Positions 1-9,088 are shown, numbered from the stretch's first letter. The stretch is 32,868 nucleotides of DNA from CAYSCX01 sp964429575 (GCA_964429575.1 CAYSCX010000026.1:1-32868); one strand, 5' to 3'. The notes: a model not told the origin generated them from the sequence alone. A program made the numbers and translations.

Positions 1-132
1 ATCAACGATTGCGATCATTGGCCGCTTCGGGCGAATGATCATATCCGCTCGCGCGGCGCCACCCAAGGCGGAGCAGGTCGAGGCGTGCATTTGGTCGCCG
101 CGTTGAGCGCCGCGTCATACCGGCTCTCAACG
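1..132. other. No recognisable feature
   Basis: This stretch has open frames on both strands, as expected at high GC, but none shows a family motif. I see no terminator hairpin, RNA gene or repeat. It may belong to a gene cut by the window edge. Confidence 0.3.
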
Positions 133-402
133 CTAAAATCCAACGAGAGACTTCGGCTGAAATGCCCAGGCGGCCAGCCGGATACCCGCGGCTATTTCTG
201 TGCGGGCGCGGCGCGCGGCTTCGTTGGTGTCGATTACAGCGTCCTGATCGTCGAGCGCAGCGACCCGGTGTCCTGCGACGAGGAACCACCAACCGAATCG
301 CACGCAACAGTAGATGCGGGCGTGGGTATGCACCGACCAGTCACTGTGCACGGCCAAACCGCAAAGCTGTGTCGCGGCCGACTGGCCACGGTCTACTTCC
401 AC
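133..402 (-). CDS. Possible small hypothetical protein, 89 aa
   Basis: I do not recognise this protein. It would start at a GTG five bases after the permease stop and end at TAG. Third codon positions are mostly G or C and the composition is plausible: an aromatic/hydrophobic stretch with CCVRFGWWFLVAGHRVAAL, then an Ala/Arg-rich helical tail. No ribosome binding site is visible before the GTG, and overlapping frames on the opposite strand are also open, so it could be a chance ORF. If real it would be the distal gene of the permease transcript. No function is proposed. Confidence 0.3.
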   Translation of the reverse strand: MEVDRGQSAATQLCGLAVHSDWSVHTHARIYCCVRFGWWFLVAGHRVAALDDQDAVIDTNEAARRARTEIAAGIRLAAWAFQPKSLVGF

Positions 403-407
403 GTTGT

Positions 408-2450
408 TCAGACTTCAGTACGGATGTCGCGGTCGTCGGACAGCACGCGCAGCGTAACGTGGCGCGCGCTTTCAGTGAGCGCACCCCAGTGCATCGCGAA
501 GTGCTCGAGTTGAACCTCGGGGGCGAACTTCGCAGACACGCCCATCACGACTTCGCGGGCATCGAGCTGGCGCGCGGCGAGCGCAATGGCGTAGAGCTGG
601 TCGTTGGATACGACGACCAGGGGAGTCACGGCGCGCCCATGGTCCTCGCATACCTTCACGATGCGGCTGAAGAGCCGCTGTTCGTGGTCGGTGAACGCGA
701 CCGCCCCTTCGCTCGATGCGAGACCGCGCTCGACGCGGACGGTGAGCGCGACAAGTCCGTTGCCGCCGGGTTCATCAAGGTAACGATGGAGGTGGGCGAG
801 ATTGTCGGGATCCCGCACGGCGACAATGGTCGCACCCGCCGGCGCGATGCCCAGCTGGTGCGCGTCGAGCTGGGCGCCGGACTCAAGGAATTCGAGATTG
901 AACTTTTCGGGCTCCTCACCATACGCGTGAGTAACGCCGCCATTGAGCCATTCGGAGGTCCGAAATACGGCGAAGAGGCTGAAGGTAAAGATGAGGCCGA
1001 AGATCGTCGCGACCTCTTTGGTGAACAGGTTGATCACCGCGCACGAGAGCAAGACGAGGAGAATCACTACGAGGCCGAGTGGGAAGTCTTTGCCGCCGGG
1101 GCGTAAAAATTTGAGATTGAGCGGCACGGACCACGTCCGCGGAAACTTGTCGCGATAGCGGAGGATCAAGACGGAAAGGGTCTTGAAAACGAAGCTCCAC
1201 ACCACTCCGAATGCGTATGCCTCGCCCAGCACAAACATGTCGCCGCGCGAAAGTACGATGGTCACGATTTGCAGACCCGCGACCAGATTGATGATTCGGT
1301 AGTTGGTGCCGTACTTGCGGTGCGGATTGCGAAACCAGTCGAGCAGCACGCCGTCCTCGGCGACTCGCGTCAGCACGCCAGTGGAGCCGACAATCGCGGT
1401 GTTCACGGCGCCGGCGAGGATCAGGAATCCTACGACGACGACGAACGCGCGCAGCGCGGTGCGCGCCCATAGCGGTCCTACGACGTGCATCGCAAGACCG
1501 CCGAGCAGGTTGTCGGCATAGTGGGACATACGCACGTCGTCGGGGATTATCATCACCGCGAAAAACGAAACCACGCCGGTCAATAGGAGCGTGTAGATGA
1601 AGATGACCAAGCCGGTGCGGAGCAGGTTCTTGAGCTTGGGCGCCGCGATCTCCCGGTTGATCTGCGCAAGCGATTCCTCTCCCGACATCGCGAGGATCGA
1701 GTGGCCAAGGGCGATCACTACGCCGACAGCGCCGACAGTGCGCGCGGCGGGCCAGTGCGCAAGCCAACCGAGCGACTTGTCGGTCAACGTGAGTTCCAGT
1801 GGCGGCAGGTGCGCTCCGCGGACGTAAAGCGTAATCGCGCACCAAACGATCATGAGCACCCCCATGACGGTGGTGACCTGCATGATGCGCATCGCCTTGG
1901 CGCTGGACTCCTGGATTCCCAGCGTGTTCTGCCACCAGAAATAGATGGTGATTGCGATCGCGAACGAAGCCGCGGTGACATCCGCGGGCAAGGCGAGGCC
2001 GAGGTGACTCAGACGGAGCATTTCGTTGATCAGCCCGGTCAGGTACTGGCCCGCAGACACTCCGCTGATCGGCCCGGTTAGTACGTAGTCGAACATCAGT
2101 GCGGATACGGAGAGCTTGGCGAGCGTCGAGCCCATCGCTTCCTTGACGACGCGATACACGCCGCCACGAGTGAACATCGAGCACGACTCCACGTAGACCG
2201 CACGCATCGCATACGCGAAGAGCAGCACCGCCAGGATGAAGTACGGAGCGGAACGGCCGACTGCAGCCTCGACGATTCCGCCGATGTAGTAGACGGTCGA
2301 CGCCATATCGCAGAGCACCACGGCGGAGGCTCTCCAGAGCGAAATGAAGGTGAGCATGCCGGTCGTGACGACGATGACGGTGGTGCGACGCGTGCCCGCA
2401 GTCAGCGAGGGCGCTGCAGCTGCGAGCGCGAGTTTGGGGTTTGCGGTCAA
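408..2450 (-). CDS. APC-superfamily amino acid/polyamine-type permease with UspA-like C-terminal domain
   Basis: A predicted inner-membrane secondary transporter of about 680 residues. About 12 hydrophobic segments fill roughly residues 25-500. Early motifs are typical of APC permeases: LTFISLWRASAVVLCDMAS in TM1, then RGGVYRVVKEAMG and DYVLTGPISGVSAGQYLTG. The last ~170 residues are hydrophilic and contain alternating beta/alpha segments such as GATIVAVRDPDNL and TPLVVVSNDQLYAIALAARQ, resembling a UspA-like domain as in other long APC permeases. The frame is open further upstream, but the extra N-terminus is Arg/Pro-rich and atypical. I chose the TTG at 2450 because GAGGGGA lies nine bases before it and TM1 begins soon after. 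The substrate is unknown. It is divergent from the histidine kinase gene, so the two-component system might regulate it (inference). Confidence 0.88.
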   Translation of the reverse strand: MTANPKLALAAAAPSLTAGTRRTTVIVVTTGMLTFISLWRASAVVLCDMASTVYYIGGIVEAAVGRSAPYFILAVLLFAYAMRAVYVESCSMFTRGGVYRVVKEAMGSTLAKLSVSALMFDYVLTGPISGVSAGQYLTGLINEMLRLSHLGLALPADVTAASFAIAITIYFWWQNTLGIQESSAKAMRIMQVTTVMGVLMIVWCAITLYVRGAHLPPLELTLTDKSLGWLAHWPAARTVGAVGVVIALGHSILAMSGEESLAQINREIAAPKLKNLLRTGLVIFIYTLLLTGVVSFFAVMIIPDDVRMSHYADNLLGGLAMHVVGPLWARTALRAFVVVVGFLILAGAVNTAIVGSTGVLTRVAEDGVLLDWFRNPHRKYGTNYRIINLVAGLQIVTIVLSRGDMFVLGEAYAFGVVWSFVFKTLSVLILRYRDKFPRTWSVPLNLKFLRPGGKDFPLGLVVILLVLLSCAVINLFTKEVATIFGLIFTFSLFAVFRTSEWLNGGVTHAYGEEPEKFNLEFLESGAQLDAHQLGIAPAGATIVAVRDPDNLAHLHRYLDEPGGNGLVALTVRVERGLASSEGAVAFTDHEQRLFSRIVKVCEDHGRAVTPLVVVSNDQLYAIALAARQLDAREVVMGVSAKFAPEVQLEHFAMHWGALTESARHVTLRVLSDDRDIRTEV

Positions 2451-2729
2451 TGGATTGAATCCCCTCGGCGGCGCGATTCGCCGCCTGGGCAACAACAAGT
2501 GCAAGGAGTGCACCGCCGAAAATCGCGTGGATTCGCTGGACCTCCCGGCTACGCACGCTGCGAACCGCAATGGGCCTGGGGTGCGCCGCCGTGCAATTTG
2601 CAATGTTCATGCGGTTGGTGGGTTGCGTCATTGGGCGGCTCCTCGCGATAGAATGATCGTCATGTCCGCCTTGCGCCGCGCGCGCACGCACCGAAGTCGC
2701 GCAGGCATCCGCTGCCGCATCAATCACAA
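2451..2729. other. Divergent intergenic region between permease and histidine kinase
   Basis: About 280 bases separate the proposed permease TTG start from the kinase ATG. Promoters for both directions must lie here. A TAGAAT hexamer at about 2649-2654 could be a -10 for the kinase operon, but no -35 at a good distance is visible. The permease frame stays open through part of the region, so its boundary depends on the start chosen. Confidence 0.35.
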
Positions 2730-4037
2730 ATGGAATTTGCGCTTGCACTGATCGGGGGCGTTGCCGCCGGCTTTGTCGTCGGCTGGTTGCTCCGGCATCG
2801 GCGCGCCAACCTTCGCGACGCGCGCATCAAGGCGCTCGTCGAGCGCGCGGCTGGCGAAACTTTGAAGGCGGTGGAGCCTCCGAAGGCGCCTTCATCGGCG
2901 CGCGGCGCGGGAACTCAAGTTGCGGGGATGCTTAGGAGACTCAGCTCGAACTTCAAGGCGCGCCTAGCCGAGCTGGACCGCGAGCGATCGAAGACCAACG
3001 CGATTATCGAGAGCATCGAGGACGGTTTGGTGGTGCTCGACCGCGCAAAATCGATCGTGCACATCAACGAAATCGCGTGCGCGATCCTGGAAGTTGATGC
3101 ACGCCAGGTGTTGTCGCATCGGCTTGCGGAAGTCGCGGGCCGAAGCCCGCACATCACGCGGATGCTGGCGGCGCGGCGGGAGCCCGGCACCGATGAGACC
3201 GCGCCGGCGGAGTTCAAGGTGTTCGTGCGCGGGCGGGATCACACGTACCTGAGCCGGGAATTGCCGTGGCGCGGCGCGGGCGATGAGCATCTCGGCGCGA
3301 TACTGCTATTGCAGGACGTAACTTTCGTACGCGATCAGGAACTCAACCGTACCAACCTGATCGCGACACTTTCGCATGAACTGAAGACGCCGGTCACTTC
3401 GCTCGGAATTGCGGCAGACTTGCTTGCGGAGTCATTGGCGTCGTCCGCCGACAGCCAGCAGCAGGAACTGGCGGCGACGATCCGCGACGACGCATCGCGG
3501 CTTCGCGCGATCGCCGACAACCTGCTGGACGCGTCGCGAACGACCGCCGCGCGAATCAGCGTCGAGCGCGCGCCGATTATGCTCGATCGCGTGGTGCGCG
3601 AGGCCTGCCTCACTCTGGCGCGACAGGCGGAAGAGAAGGCCGTGCGCCTCGAGGTGACCAACGACAGCGGATCGGTTCCGGTATGGGGCGATCCGATCAA
3701 GCTGCCGTGGGTGATGACCAACCTGATCGGCAATGCGCTGCGTTATACTCCCTCGGGTGGACGAATCGCGGTGGTGGTGTGCCGCGACGGACGCATCGCT
3801 CGCGCTACGGTGGCCGATACCGGCCCCGGCATCGCGCCCGAAGTACTGCCCAAAATTTTCGAGCCGTACGCGCAGTTCGCCGGCGAGTTCGCCGAGATGG
3901 GTTCGGCGGGCCTGGGACTCTACATCGCGAAGGAGATCGTCGAGGCGCACAACGGGCGCATCTACGTCGAGAGCAAGCTGGGCCACGGCGCAGTGTTCAA
4001 GGTCGATTTTCCGTTGCGCGAGGAGGGCGGTGGCTAA
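2730..4037 (+). CDS. Membrane-anchored PAS sensor histidine kinase
   Basis: Two-component sensor kinase of 435 residues that should autophosphorylate and pass phosphate to the regulator encoded next. Residues ~3-21 form a single hydrophobic anchor (ALALIGGVAAGFVVGWLL), followed by a basic/helical linker and a PAS-like region (~85-200) beginning IIESIEDGLVVLDRAKSIVH. The HisKA box is LSHELKTPVTSLG with the phospho-accepting His at about residue 216. The catalytic domain has the N box NLIGNALRYTPSGG, the G1 box DTGPGIAPEVLPKIFEPY and the G2 box GLGLYIAKEIVEAHNGRI. There is only one membrane segment and no large periplasmic sensor, so the signal is probably membrane-proximal or cytosolic. No Shine-Dalgarno is visible before the ATG. 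It overlaps the regulator by 8 bp. The layout resembles KinB/AlgB pairs, but this kinase is shorter than KinB. Confidence 0.95.
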   Translation: MEFALALIGGVAAGFVVGWLLRHRRANLRDARIKALVERAAGETLKAVEPPKAPSSARGAGTQVAGMLRRLSSNFKARLAELDRERSKTNAIIESIEDGLVVLDRAKSIVHINEIACAILEVDARQVLSHRLAEVAGRSPHITRMLAARREPGTDETAPAEFKVFVRGRDHTYLSRELPWRGAGDEHLGAILLLQDVTFVRDQELNRTNLIATLSHELKTPVTSLGIAADLLAESLASSADSQQQELAATIRDDASRLRAIADNLLDASRTTAARISVERAPIMLDRVVREACLTLARQAEEKAVRLEVTNDSGSVPVWGDPIKLPWVMTNLIGNALRYTPSGGRIAVVVCRDGRIARATVADTGPGIAPEVLPKIFEPYAQFAGEFAEMGSAGLGLYIAKEIVEAHNGRIYVESKLGHGAVFKVDFPLREEGGG

Positions 4038-5358
4038 CATCCTGGTGGTCGATGACGACCGCAACATCCGGCGCATGATCGCGGCGGCATTGTCCGGAGG
4101 CGGTCACCGCGTGACTGAGTCAGACAGCGCCGAGCAGGCACTCGCGATGGCCGACAACGCGCCATTCGAACTCGTCGTGAGCGACGTCAGGATGGCGGGG
4201 ATGAACGGATTCGCGCTCCTGGAGCAGCTCAAGCAGCGCGAGCCCGCGCTGCCGATGATTCTGATGACGGCCTACAGTTCGATTCCCGATGCGGTGGAGG
4301 CGATCAAGCTAGGCGCCTACGACTACGTTGCGAAGCCATTTAGCGCCGAGCGCATCAGGAGCGTCGCCGAGCGTGCGCTCGAAGTGCAGAGCCTGCGGGT
4401 CGAGAACCGAACGCTGAGAGGGCGGCTCGAGCGGCTCGCGGAGCCGGACAGCTTTCTCGCGTTCGGCGCCGAGAGTCGGAGGCTCGCGGACATGGCGTCG
4501 CAAATCGCAGCAAGCGATGCGACGGTATTGCTGACTGGCGAGACTGGCACGGGGAAGAATCTGCTCGCGCGTCACATCCACCGTCAGAGCCCGCGCGCGC
4601 GGCGGCCGTTCATCCAGGTCGCTTGCACGACGTTGAGCGAGCATCTGTTGGAGAGCGAACTCTTTGGCCACGTTCGCGGTGCCTTTACCGGCGCGATAAA
4701 GGACAAACCGGGACGGCTCGAAGCGGCGGGTGGCGGTACTGTGTTGCTCGACGAGATTGGCGACCTAACGCCGGCGTTGCAGGCGAAGCTGCTGCGATTC
4801 CTCGAGGAAAAGACGTTCGAACGCGTCGGCGGGAACGAGACGATCAGGATCGATGCGCGCATCGTGGCGGCGACCAACCAGAACCTCGATGAATTGGTCG
4901 CGGCGCAGAGATTTCGCGAAGACCTATACTACCGGCTCAACGTAATCGAGCTCAGGGTCCCGCCCCTGCGCGATCGAGCCGCAGAAATTCTACCGCTCGC
5001 GATGCATTTCATCGAACGCGCGGCGCATCGCCACGCCAAGACCGCGCTGATTCTGTCAGCGGAGGCCGCCGCGGCGCTGCGTGCATATGCATGGCCAGGC
5101 AACATTCGCGAGCTGCGCAACGTGATCGAGCGCGCGGTAATTCTCGCGCGCGGCAACGAAATCACGTTGAGCGATTTGCCCGATCGGATCCTTGCTGAGC
5201 CACGCACCGATGAGGCAAATCTGACGCTGGAAGATTTCGAACGTCGCCACATTCAGATGGTGCTGGAGCACGCGGTGACGCTAGAGGACGCGGCCGAAAT
5301 GCTGGGCATCAATGTGGCGACGCTCTGGCGCAAGCGCAAGCGATACCGGCTCGACTAA
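4030..5358 (+). CDS. NtrC/AlgB-type sigma-54-dependent response regulator
   Basis: Transcriptional activator of 442 residues and partner of the upstream kinase. The receiver domain (1-~120) has the acidic pocket DDD at 8-10, the phosphorylation site D52 in VSDVRM, the T in MTAYSS and the K in VAKPF. The AAA+ domain has Walker A GETGTGK (170-176), the sigma-54 contact loop GAFTGA (217-222) and Walker B LLDEIGD (D241, E242). The C-terminus is a Fis-type helix-turn-helix (LEDAAEMLGINVATLWRKRK). The start is the GTG at 4030, preceded by AGGAGG and overlapping the kinase stop by 8 bp, which indicates translational coupling. An earlier in-frame ATG lies inside the kinase gene and would add unrelated sequence. 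The C-terminal ending is like AlgB, but targets are unknown and no clear -24/-12 promoter was found nearby. Confidence 0.96.
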   Translation: MANILVVDDDRNIRRMIAAALSGGGHRVTESDSAEQALAMADNAPFELVVSDVRMAGMNGFALLEQLKQREPALPMILMTAYSSIPDAVEAIKLGAYDYVAKPFSAERIRSVAERALEVQSLRVENRTLRGRLERLAEPDSFLAFGAESRRLADMASQIAASDATVLLTGETGTGKNLLARHIHRQSPRARRPFIQVACTTLSEHLLESELFGHVRGAFTGAIKDKPGRLEAAGGGTVLLDEIGDLTPALQAKLLRFLEEKTFERVGGNETIRIDARIVAATNQNLDELVAAQRFREDLYYRLNVIELRVPPLRDRAAEILPLAMHFIERAAHRHAKTALILSAEAAAALRAYAWPGNIRELRNVIERAVILARGNEITLSDLPDRILAEPRTDEANLTLEDFERRHIQMVLEHAVTLEDAAEMLGINVATLWRKRKRYRLD

Positions 5359-5452
5359 GCGATCGAACGCGCGCCCGCCGCGGCCGTATCCACTCTTGAC
5401 GCGCCACGGCGACGAATGGAACTGTCGCCCGCACCAGGAAGGGCTCGACGAC

Positions 5453-6391
5453 ATGGCAAAGATCGCACTGGCAGTCTCCACGCTTGCGGACTCGCCGCCG
5501 GCGACGCTGATTGAATGGGCGCGCGCCGCCGAGGAAGCTGGATTTTCCGGCGTATTCATGACCGAGGCGGGCAACGACTCGCTCGCGTGCTCGCTGGCTC
5601 TGGGACTCAACACCAAGACCATCAAGCTCGGAACGGCGATCACCAACATCTACCTTCGCCATCCGCTGTTGCTGGCGAGCGAGGCCGCCGCGGTGCATGA
5701 ATTTACGGGCGGACGGTTCATCCTCGGTCTCGGAACCGGACATCGCGAGGGAAATTCCGCACTCGGGATCGACATGACAGACCCGATGGCGAAGATGCGC
5801 GAGACGGTGAAGGCGTTGCGCGCGGCGACCGAGGGAGGCCGCACTGCGCCGAAGCTGACGTCGAAGCTGCCGATCTATCTCGCGGGCGTGTCACGTCCGA
5901 TGGTGAAACTCGCAGGTGCGGTAGCCGACGGCGTGATCTTCAATTTCTTTCCGCCGCGACGCGTCAAGGAGGCGTTAGGCGAACTCGCCGAGGGTGCGCG
6001 CTCAGCAGGGCGCGAGCCGGGGGCGGTCGAGCCGACACTGTTCGCGACCGCGTTCATTGCCGATGACCTCGATGCCGCGCGGCGGCCTGCGCGCAAGCTG
6101 TTGTCACGCTACGGGGCGCTGCGGTTCTACGGCAACATGCTCGCGAACTCGGGTTTTGAGCGCGAAATTGGCGCAATTCGCGCGGCGCACGGAGATGCGG
6201 ATGCGGCGCTTAAGGCCGTCACTGACGAAATGATAGACGCGGCGCTGCTGGTTGGTCCCGAACCACGCGTGCGCGACCGTCTGCAGGAACTTTGCGCGCC
6301 CGGAATCGGAACGGCGATCGTCTTCACCAACCCGGTAAACGAAACTCGCGACGCCGCGGTGAAGCGGACGATTCGGGCGCTCCGGCAGTAG
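5453..6391 (+). CDS. LLM-class (luciferase-like) F420/FMN-dependent oxidoreductase
   Basis: TIM-barrel flavin-type oxidoreductase of 312 residues. Family landmarks are the early WARAAEEAGFSGVFMTEAG, the TIKLGTAITNIYLRHP strand and cis-peptide region, the GGRFILGLGTGHREG glycine-rich segment, and LPIYLAGVSRPMVKLAGAVAD followed by GVIFNFFPP. These fit the F420-dependent methylene-H4MPT reductase-like subfamily; cofactor and substrate cannot be fixed from sequence alone. The ATG at 5453 was chosen because the fold starts right after it (MAKIALAVSTLAD) and AGGAAGGG lies about ten bases upstream. The frame runs further upstream without family features. It follows the response regulator by 94 bp on the same strand and could be cotranscribed. 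A TTGACG at 5396-5401 could be a -35, but no good -10 follows. Confidence 0.92.
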   Translation: MAKIALAVSTLADSPPATLIEWARAAEEAGFSGVFMTEAGNDSLACSLALGLNTKTIKLGTAITNIYLRHPLLLASEAAAVHEFTGGRFILGLGTGHREGNSALGIDMTDPMAKMRETVKALRAATEGGRTAPKLTSKLPIYLAGVSRPMVKLAGAVADGVIFNFFPPRRVKEALGELAEGARSAGREPGAVEPTLFATAFIADDLDAARRPARKLLSRYGALRFYGNMLANSGFEREIGAIRAAHGDADAALKAVTDEMIDAALLVGPEPRVRDRLQELCAPGIGTAIVFTNPVNETRDAAVKRTIRALRQ

Positions 6392-6407
6392 CGCGGTCTC
6401 GCCAGCG

Positions 6408-7175
6408 TCAGGGCGCGGCGGGCGGGGTCGGTGGCTCGGCGGCTTTCGAAGCGGACGCGAGTTTATCCTTGAAACTCTGGATGCGCTTGTGGTTTACGCC
6501 CATGTCGCCAATACCGTCGCGCGACTTGGAACGCATGTGCACCTGCGACTTGCCGTCCATGGTCGGGCGCACCACGACGATTACGTCATCCTGAAAGCGA
6601 AACCACCGCGACGTGCTGACAGCCTCGAGCGTCAGCGTGGCGGGGTCGGTGTGCGTGATCTGCCAGTCCGGCATGCCGGCGCCGACGAGCTTGACCTGCT
6701 CGAAAACGAGTTCGGGGCGCGCGCCGATGATGAGCGGGCCCGGTTCGCCGTAGCCGCCAGTTTGAGCGTCGGCGTACTTCGCCTTGTCGTACTTCATGTC
6801 GCGACCGCGATTGGGTTCGAGCGTCACGGCGTAAACAAATTCAGGCGGGTTCTCGTAATCGGTGGAGATGTCGTTGATGCCGGGATATTTCGCGGAACTA
6901 AATATGATCCACAGCACCGGCACCGCCACCATCGCGCCGAGCAGCGCCCCGGCGAAACCGCGATTCTGGGCCGGCTTGCTCCCTCTGCGCCGGCCGAGAA
7001 ACATCACGACCAGCCCGAACAGAACAGAGCCGAGGCTGAGCAGAAACCCGATGAGGAAAATTTGAAACCCCGCGTATGGCGCAAGCACGCCCGCGCTGGC
7101 GAGAAGAACGCCTCCGAGCGCGACCGCCAACGAAGTCAGACCGTCGATTATGGCCAGCCATCCGAGAATCATCAT
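6408..7175 (-). CDS. DUF1499 family membrane protein
   Basis: Protein of 255 residues. The N-terminal third has about four hydrophobic segments (WLAIIDGLTSLAVALGGVLL, GFQIFLIGFLLSLGSVLFG, ALLGAMVAVPVLWIIF) interrupted by the basic RRRGSK loop. The rest is a soluble domain starting INDISTDYENPPEFVYA, the typical opening of DUF1499, which is often fused to small membrane domains. Function is unknown. Two adjacent ATGs (7175 and 7172) follow GAGGGGG, so either may be used; longer in-frame starts would run into the upstream methyltransferase gene. It is 31 bp downstream of that gene and likely cotranscribed. Its 3' end faces the LLM gene with only 16 bp between stops. It ends in an Ala/Pro-rich tail. 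Confidence 0.85.
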   Translation of the reverse strand: MMILGWLAIIDGLTSLAVALGGVLLASAGVLAPYAGFQIFLIGFLLSLGSVLFGLVVMFLGRRRGSKPAQNRGFAGALLGAMVAVPVLWIIFSSAKYPGINDISTDYENPPEFVYAVTLEPNRGRDMKYDKAKYADAQTGGYGEPGPLIIGARPELVFEQVKLVGAGMPDWQITHTDPATLTLEAVSTSRWFRFQDDVIVVVRPTMDGKSQVHMRSKSRDGIGDMGVNHKRIQSFKDKLASASKAAEPPTPPAAP

Positions 7176-7206
7176 GTCCCCCTCATGTGCGCGCGGAGCG
7201 CGCCGA

Positions 7207-8004
7207 TCATCGTTTGACGCCGCGAACGAGGAACTGCGGCAACGCAAACAGAAAGGTCCTGCTGTCGATCGCGCGGTTGATGTCATCGAGCCACGCGCTG
7301 ACGTCCGCCGGCGTAACGCGTCCCGAGTCGAGTGCATAGCGCGCGAGGCTTGTGCGCAACATCGGCAGAGAGCGGCCCTGGGTGTCGGCACCGGCTATGA
7401 TGTCCACCTTCACGTCCTTCAACCCCGCGCCAAGGAATAGGCCGTACAGCAGCCGGCCGATCTTCGGTTCTTTGATCGCGATCGACTTCGCCGCAGCCAA
7501 CACGCGGTCGCTGCGTTCGCGCGCGTGGGCGCCAAGGTCGAGAGCAAGCATGTCCCAGTCGCTGTCGGTTGCGACGACGATGCCATCCTTGGCGGCAACG
7601 CGCGCCATTTCGGCGACCGTCGCCGCCGCCGAATCGACGTACTCGAGCACGTTCTTGCAGAAGACTCGATCAAAGGTGTTGTCGGCAAAGTTGAGCGGTG
7701 GGAACGGGTTTTCGACGAACTCGGCGGGCAGTCCTTCGGCGCGCGCCCGCTCCGACGAACGCTGGACGAACTCGCCGTTGATGTCCACGCCGACGACCCG
7801 GCCATTGGGACGGACGCGCCGCGCGAGTTCGAGCGTGGTGTGACCCGGGCCCGAGCCGACGTCGAGCACCGAAAGCCCCGGTTTGAGTTCGAGCAGCTTC
7901 AGGAGCGGTTCGAGCGCCGGGTGGAAGGCGAGAATCTGGTCGTAGGCCTGGTGGCGCTGGGAATCTACGTCGATCCAGTGCTGCTTGTAGTAGGGTTCTG
8001 CCAT
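7207..8004 (-). CDS. Class I SAM-dependent methyltransferase
   Basis: Cytosolic methyltransferase of 265 residues with a Methyltransf_11/25-like Rossmann fold. SAM-binding motif I is VLDVGSGPGH (46-55), the acidic motif II is VVGVDINGEF, and the post-I region NTFDRVFCKNVLEYVDS carries the predicted active-site strand. The C-terminal part (LPQFLVRGVKR) resembles UbiE/COQ5-like small-molecule methyltransferases, which commonly end with a similar strand. The substrate is unknown. The ATG at 8004 has only a weak purine stretch before it. It lies 72 bp after the upstream epimerase gene and 31 bp before the DUF1499 gene, suggesting a three-gene minus-strand transcript. Confidence 0.9.
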   Translation of the reverse strand: MAEPYYKQHWIDVDSQRHQAYDQILAFHPALEPLLKLLELKPGLSVLDVGSGPGHTTLELARRVRPNGRVVGVDINGEFVQRSSERARAEGLPAEFVENPFPPLNFADNTFDRVFCKNVLEYVDSAAATVAEMARVAAKDGIVVATDSDWDMLALDLGAHARERSDRVLAAAKSIAIKEPKIGRLLYGLFLGAGLKDVKVDIIAGADTQGRSLPMLRTSLARYALDSGRVTPADVSAWLDDINRAIDSRTFLFALPQFLVRGVKR

Positions 8005-8076
8005 CGCAGGGTTTCGCCGTGTTGGTTACCTCAACCGGCGAGCAATTACAAAGCGGTATTTTCGGCGCGCGGCGCG

Positions 8077-9003
8077 TTAAAGGCGGAGCAGCTCGGCGAT
8101 TCCCTGCTCAATCGAGACGCGTGGTTCCCAGCCAAGCAGCGCGCGCGCCGCGGAGTTATCCGCGAGCGTATCGCGCATCTCGCCGGGACGCGCCGGCTGG
8201 TGCACAACCGCACCGCCGATCAACTCAGCGGCGCGGTTGACGCTTACGTTGCGTCCGCAGCCGATGTTGAGCGCGCGACCGTCAGCGACAGTTGCATCGA
8301 TCGCGAGAAGGTTCGCGCGAACGACGTCTTTCACATGCGTAAAGTCGCGCGTCTGCCCGCCGTCGCCGAAGATCTCGAGCGCGCGGCTTTCGCGGCGCGC
8401 CTTCAGAAATGCAGCGATCACTGTGACGTACGCGCCGTCGGTCGCCATGCGCGGACCATAGACGTTGAAGTAGCGAAGCGTCAGAGCGTTGAGGCCGTAC
8501 AGGCGGTGAAACAACCTGACGTACTGCTCGCCGACATACTTTTGAAGCGCGTACGGGTTGAGGGGGTTGGGCGTCATCGTCTCCACGAGTGGGAACCGGG
8601 GCTGGTCACCGTACACCGACGATGAGCCGGCGTAGATCACGCGGCGCACTTTCGCGTCACGCGCCGCCATCAAGACGTTCAACGTACCGACGACGTTGGC
8701 GACGTGCGTCTCCACCGGCTTTGCGATCGAAAGCGGAATGCGCGGCAGCGCCGCGACGTGAAACACGGTATCGACGCGCGCGAACGCGTTGCCGACTGCG
8801 CCGGTGACGCTCAAGTCAACCTCGACCAGTTCAGCGGCGCGGTTGAGAAACTCGCGACGGCCAGTCGAGAGATTGTCGATGATGCGAACGCGCGCACCGG
8901 CATCGATCAACGCGTCGACCAGGTGCGAGCCGACGAATCCCGCGCCGCCCGTCACGACCACGAGACGTCCAGCCAGGTTGGCTCCCGGAGCCGCGTCGCT
9001 CAT
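8077..9003 (-). CDS. NAD-dependent nucleotide-sugar epimerase/dehydratase (extended SDR, UDP-hexose 4-epimerase-like)
   Basis: Extended short-chain dehydrogenase of 308 residues acting on a nucleotide sugar. It has the dinucleotide motif GGAGFVG at ~19-25, DNLSTGRREFL as in UDP-GlcNAc/UDP-Glc 4-epimerases, the substrate Ser region YAGSSSVYG, the catalytic YALQK pair, RYFNVYGPR and FGDGGQTRDFTHVKDVV. The overall pattern fits WbpP/Gne/GalE-like 4-epimerases; the exact sugar is unclear. The frame allows a TTG three codons earlier (9012), but ATG at 9003 is preferred; neither has a clear ribosome binding site. It is divergent from metH. It lies about 5 kb from the polysaccharide locus, with metH and yjbQ between, but may supply it with a sugar (inference). 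Confidence 0.92.
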   Translation of the reverse strand: MSDAAPGANLAGRLVVVTGGAGFVGSHLVDALIDAGARVRIIDNLSTGRREFLNRAAELVEVDLSVTGAVGNAFARVDTVFHVAALPRIPLSIAKPVETHVANVVGTLNVLMAARDAKVRRVIYAGSSSVYGDQPRFPLVETMTPNPLNPYALQKYVGEQYVRLFHRLYGLNALTLRYFNVYGPRMATDGAYVTVIAAFLKARRESRALEIFGDGGQTRDFTHVKDVVRANLLAIDATVADGRALNIGCGRNVSVNRAAELIGGAVVHQPARPGEMRDTLADNSAARALLGWEPRVSIEQGIAELLRL

Positions 9004-9059
9004 CGCAACCAACCGAGTCTGTGCGGCGGGCGGCGGGTGGCCGCGCAGAACCCCTCAAA

Positions 9060-9088
9060 TTGCGAGGCAATCATCGCTGAGATAGGCT
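9060..9088 (+). promoter_or_regulatory. Possible sigma-70-like promoter for metH
   Basis: TTGCGA (9060-9065) and TAGGCT (9083-9088) are separated by 17 bases, about 40 bases before the metH ATG. They match the consensus at 4/6 and 3/6 positions, so this is weak. The 123-base leader between the epimerase and metH shows no recognisable cobalamin, SAM or SAH riboswitch core. Confidence 0.25.

Noticed and set aside
162..1106. 314-codon plus-strand frame opposite the permease 3' end
   Set aside because: It is antisense to the conserved permease coding sequence and has no recognisable domain.
916..2748. 610-codon open frame on minus strand overlapping the permease
   Set aside because: Composition is Arg/His/Ala-rich without hydrophobic segments or motifs, and the permease frame has unmistakable APC motifs.
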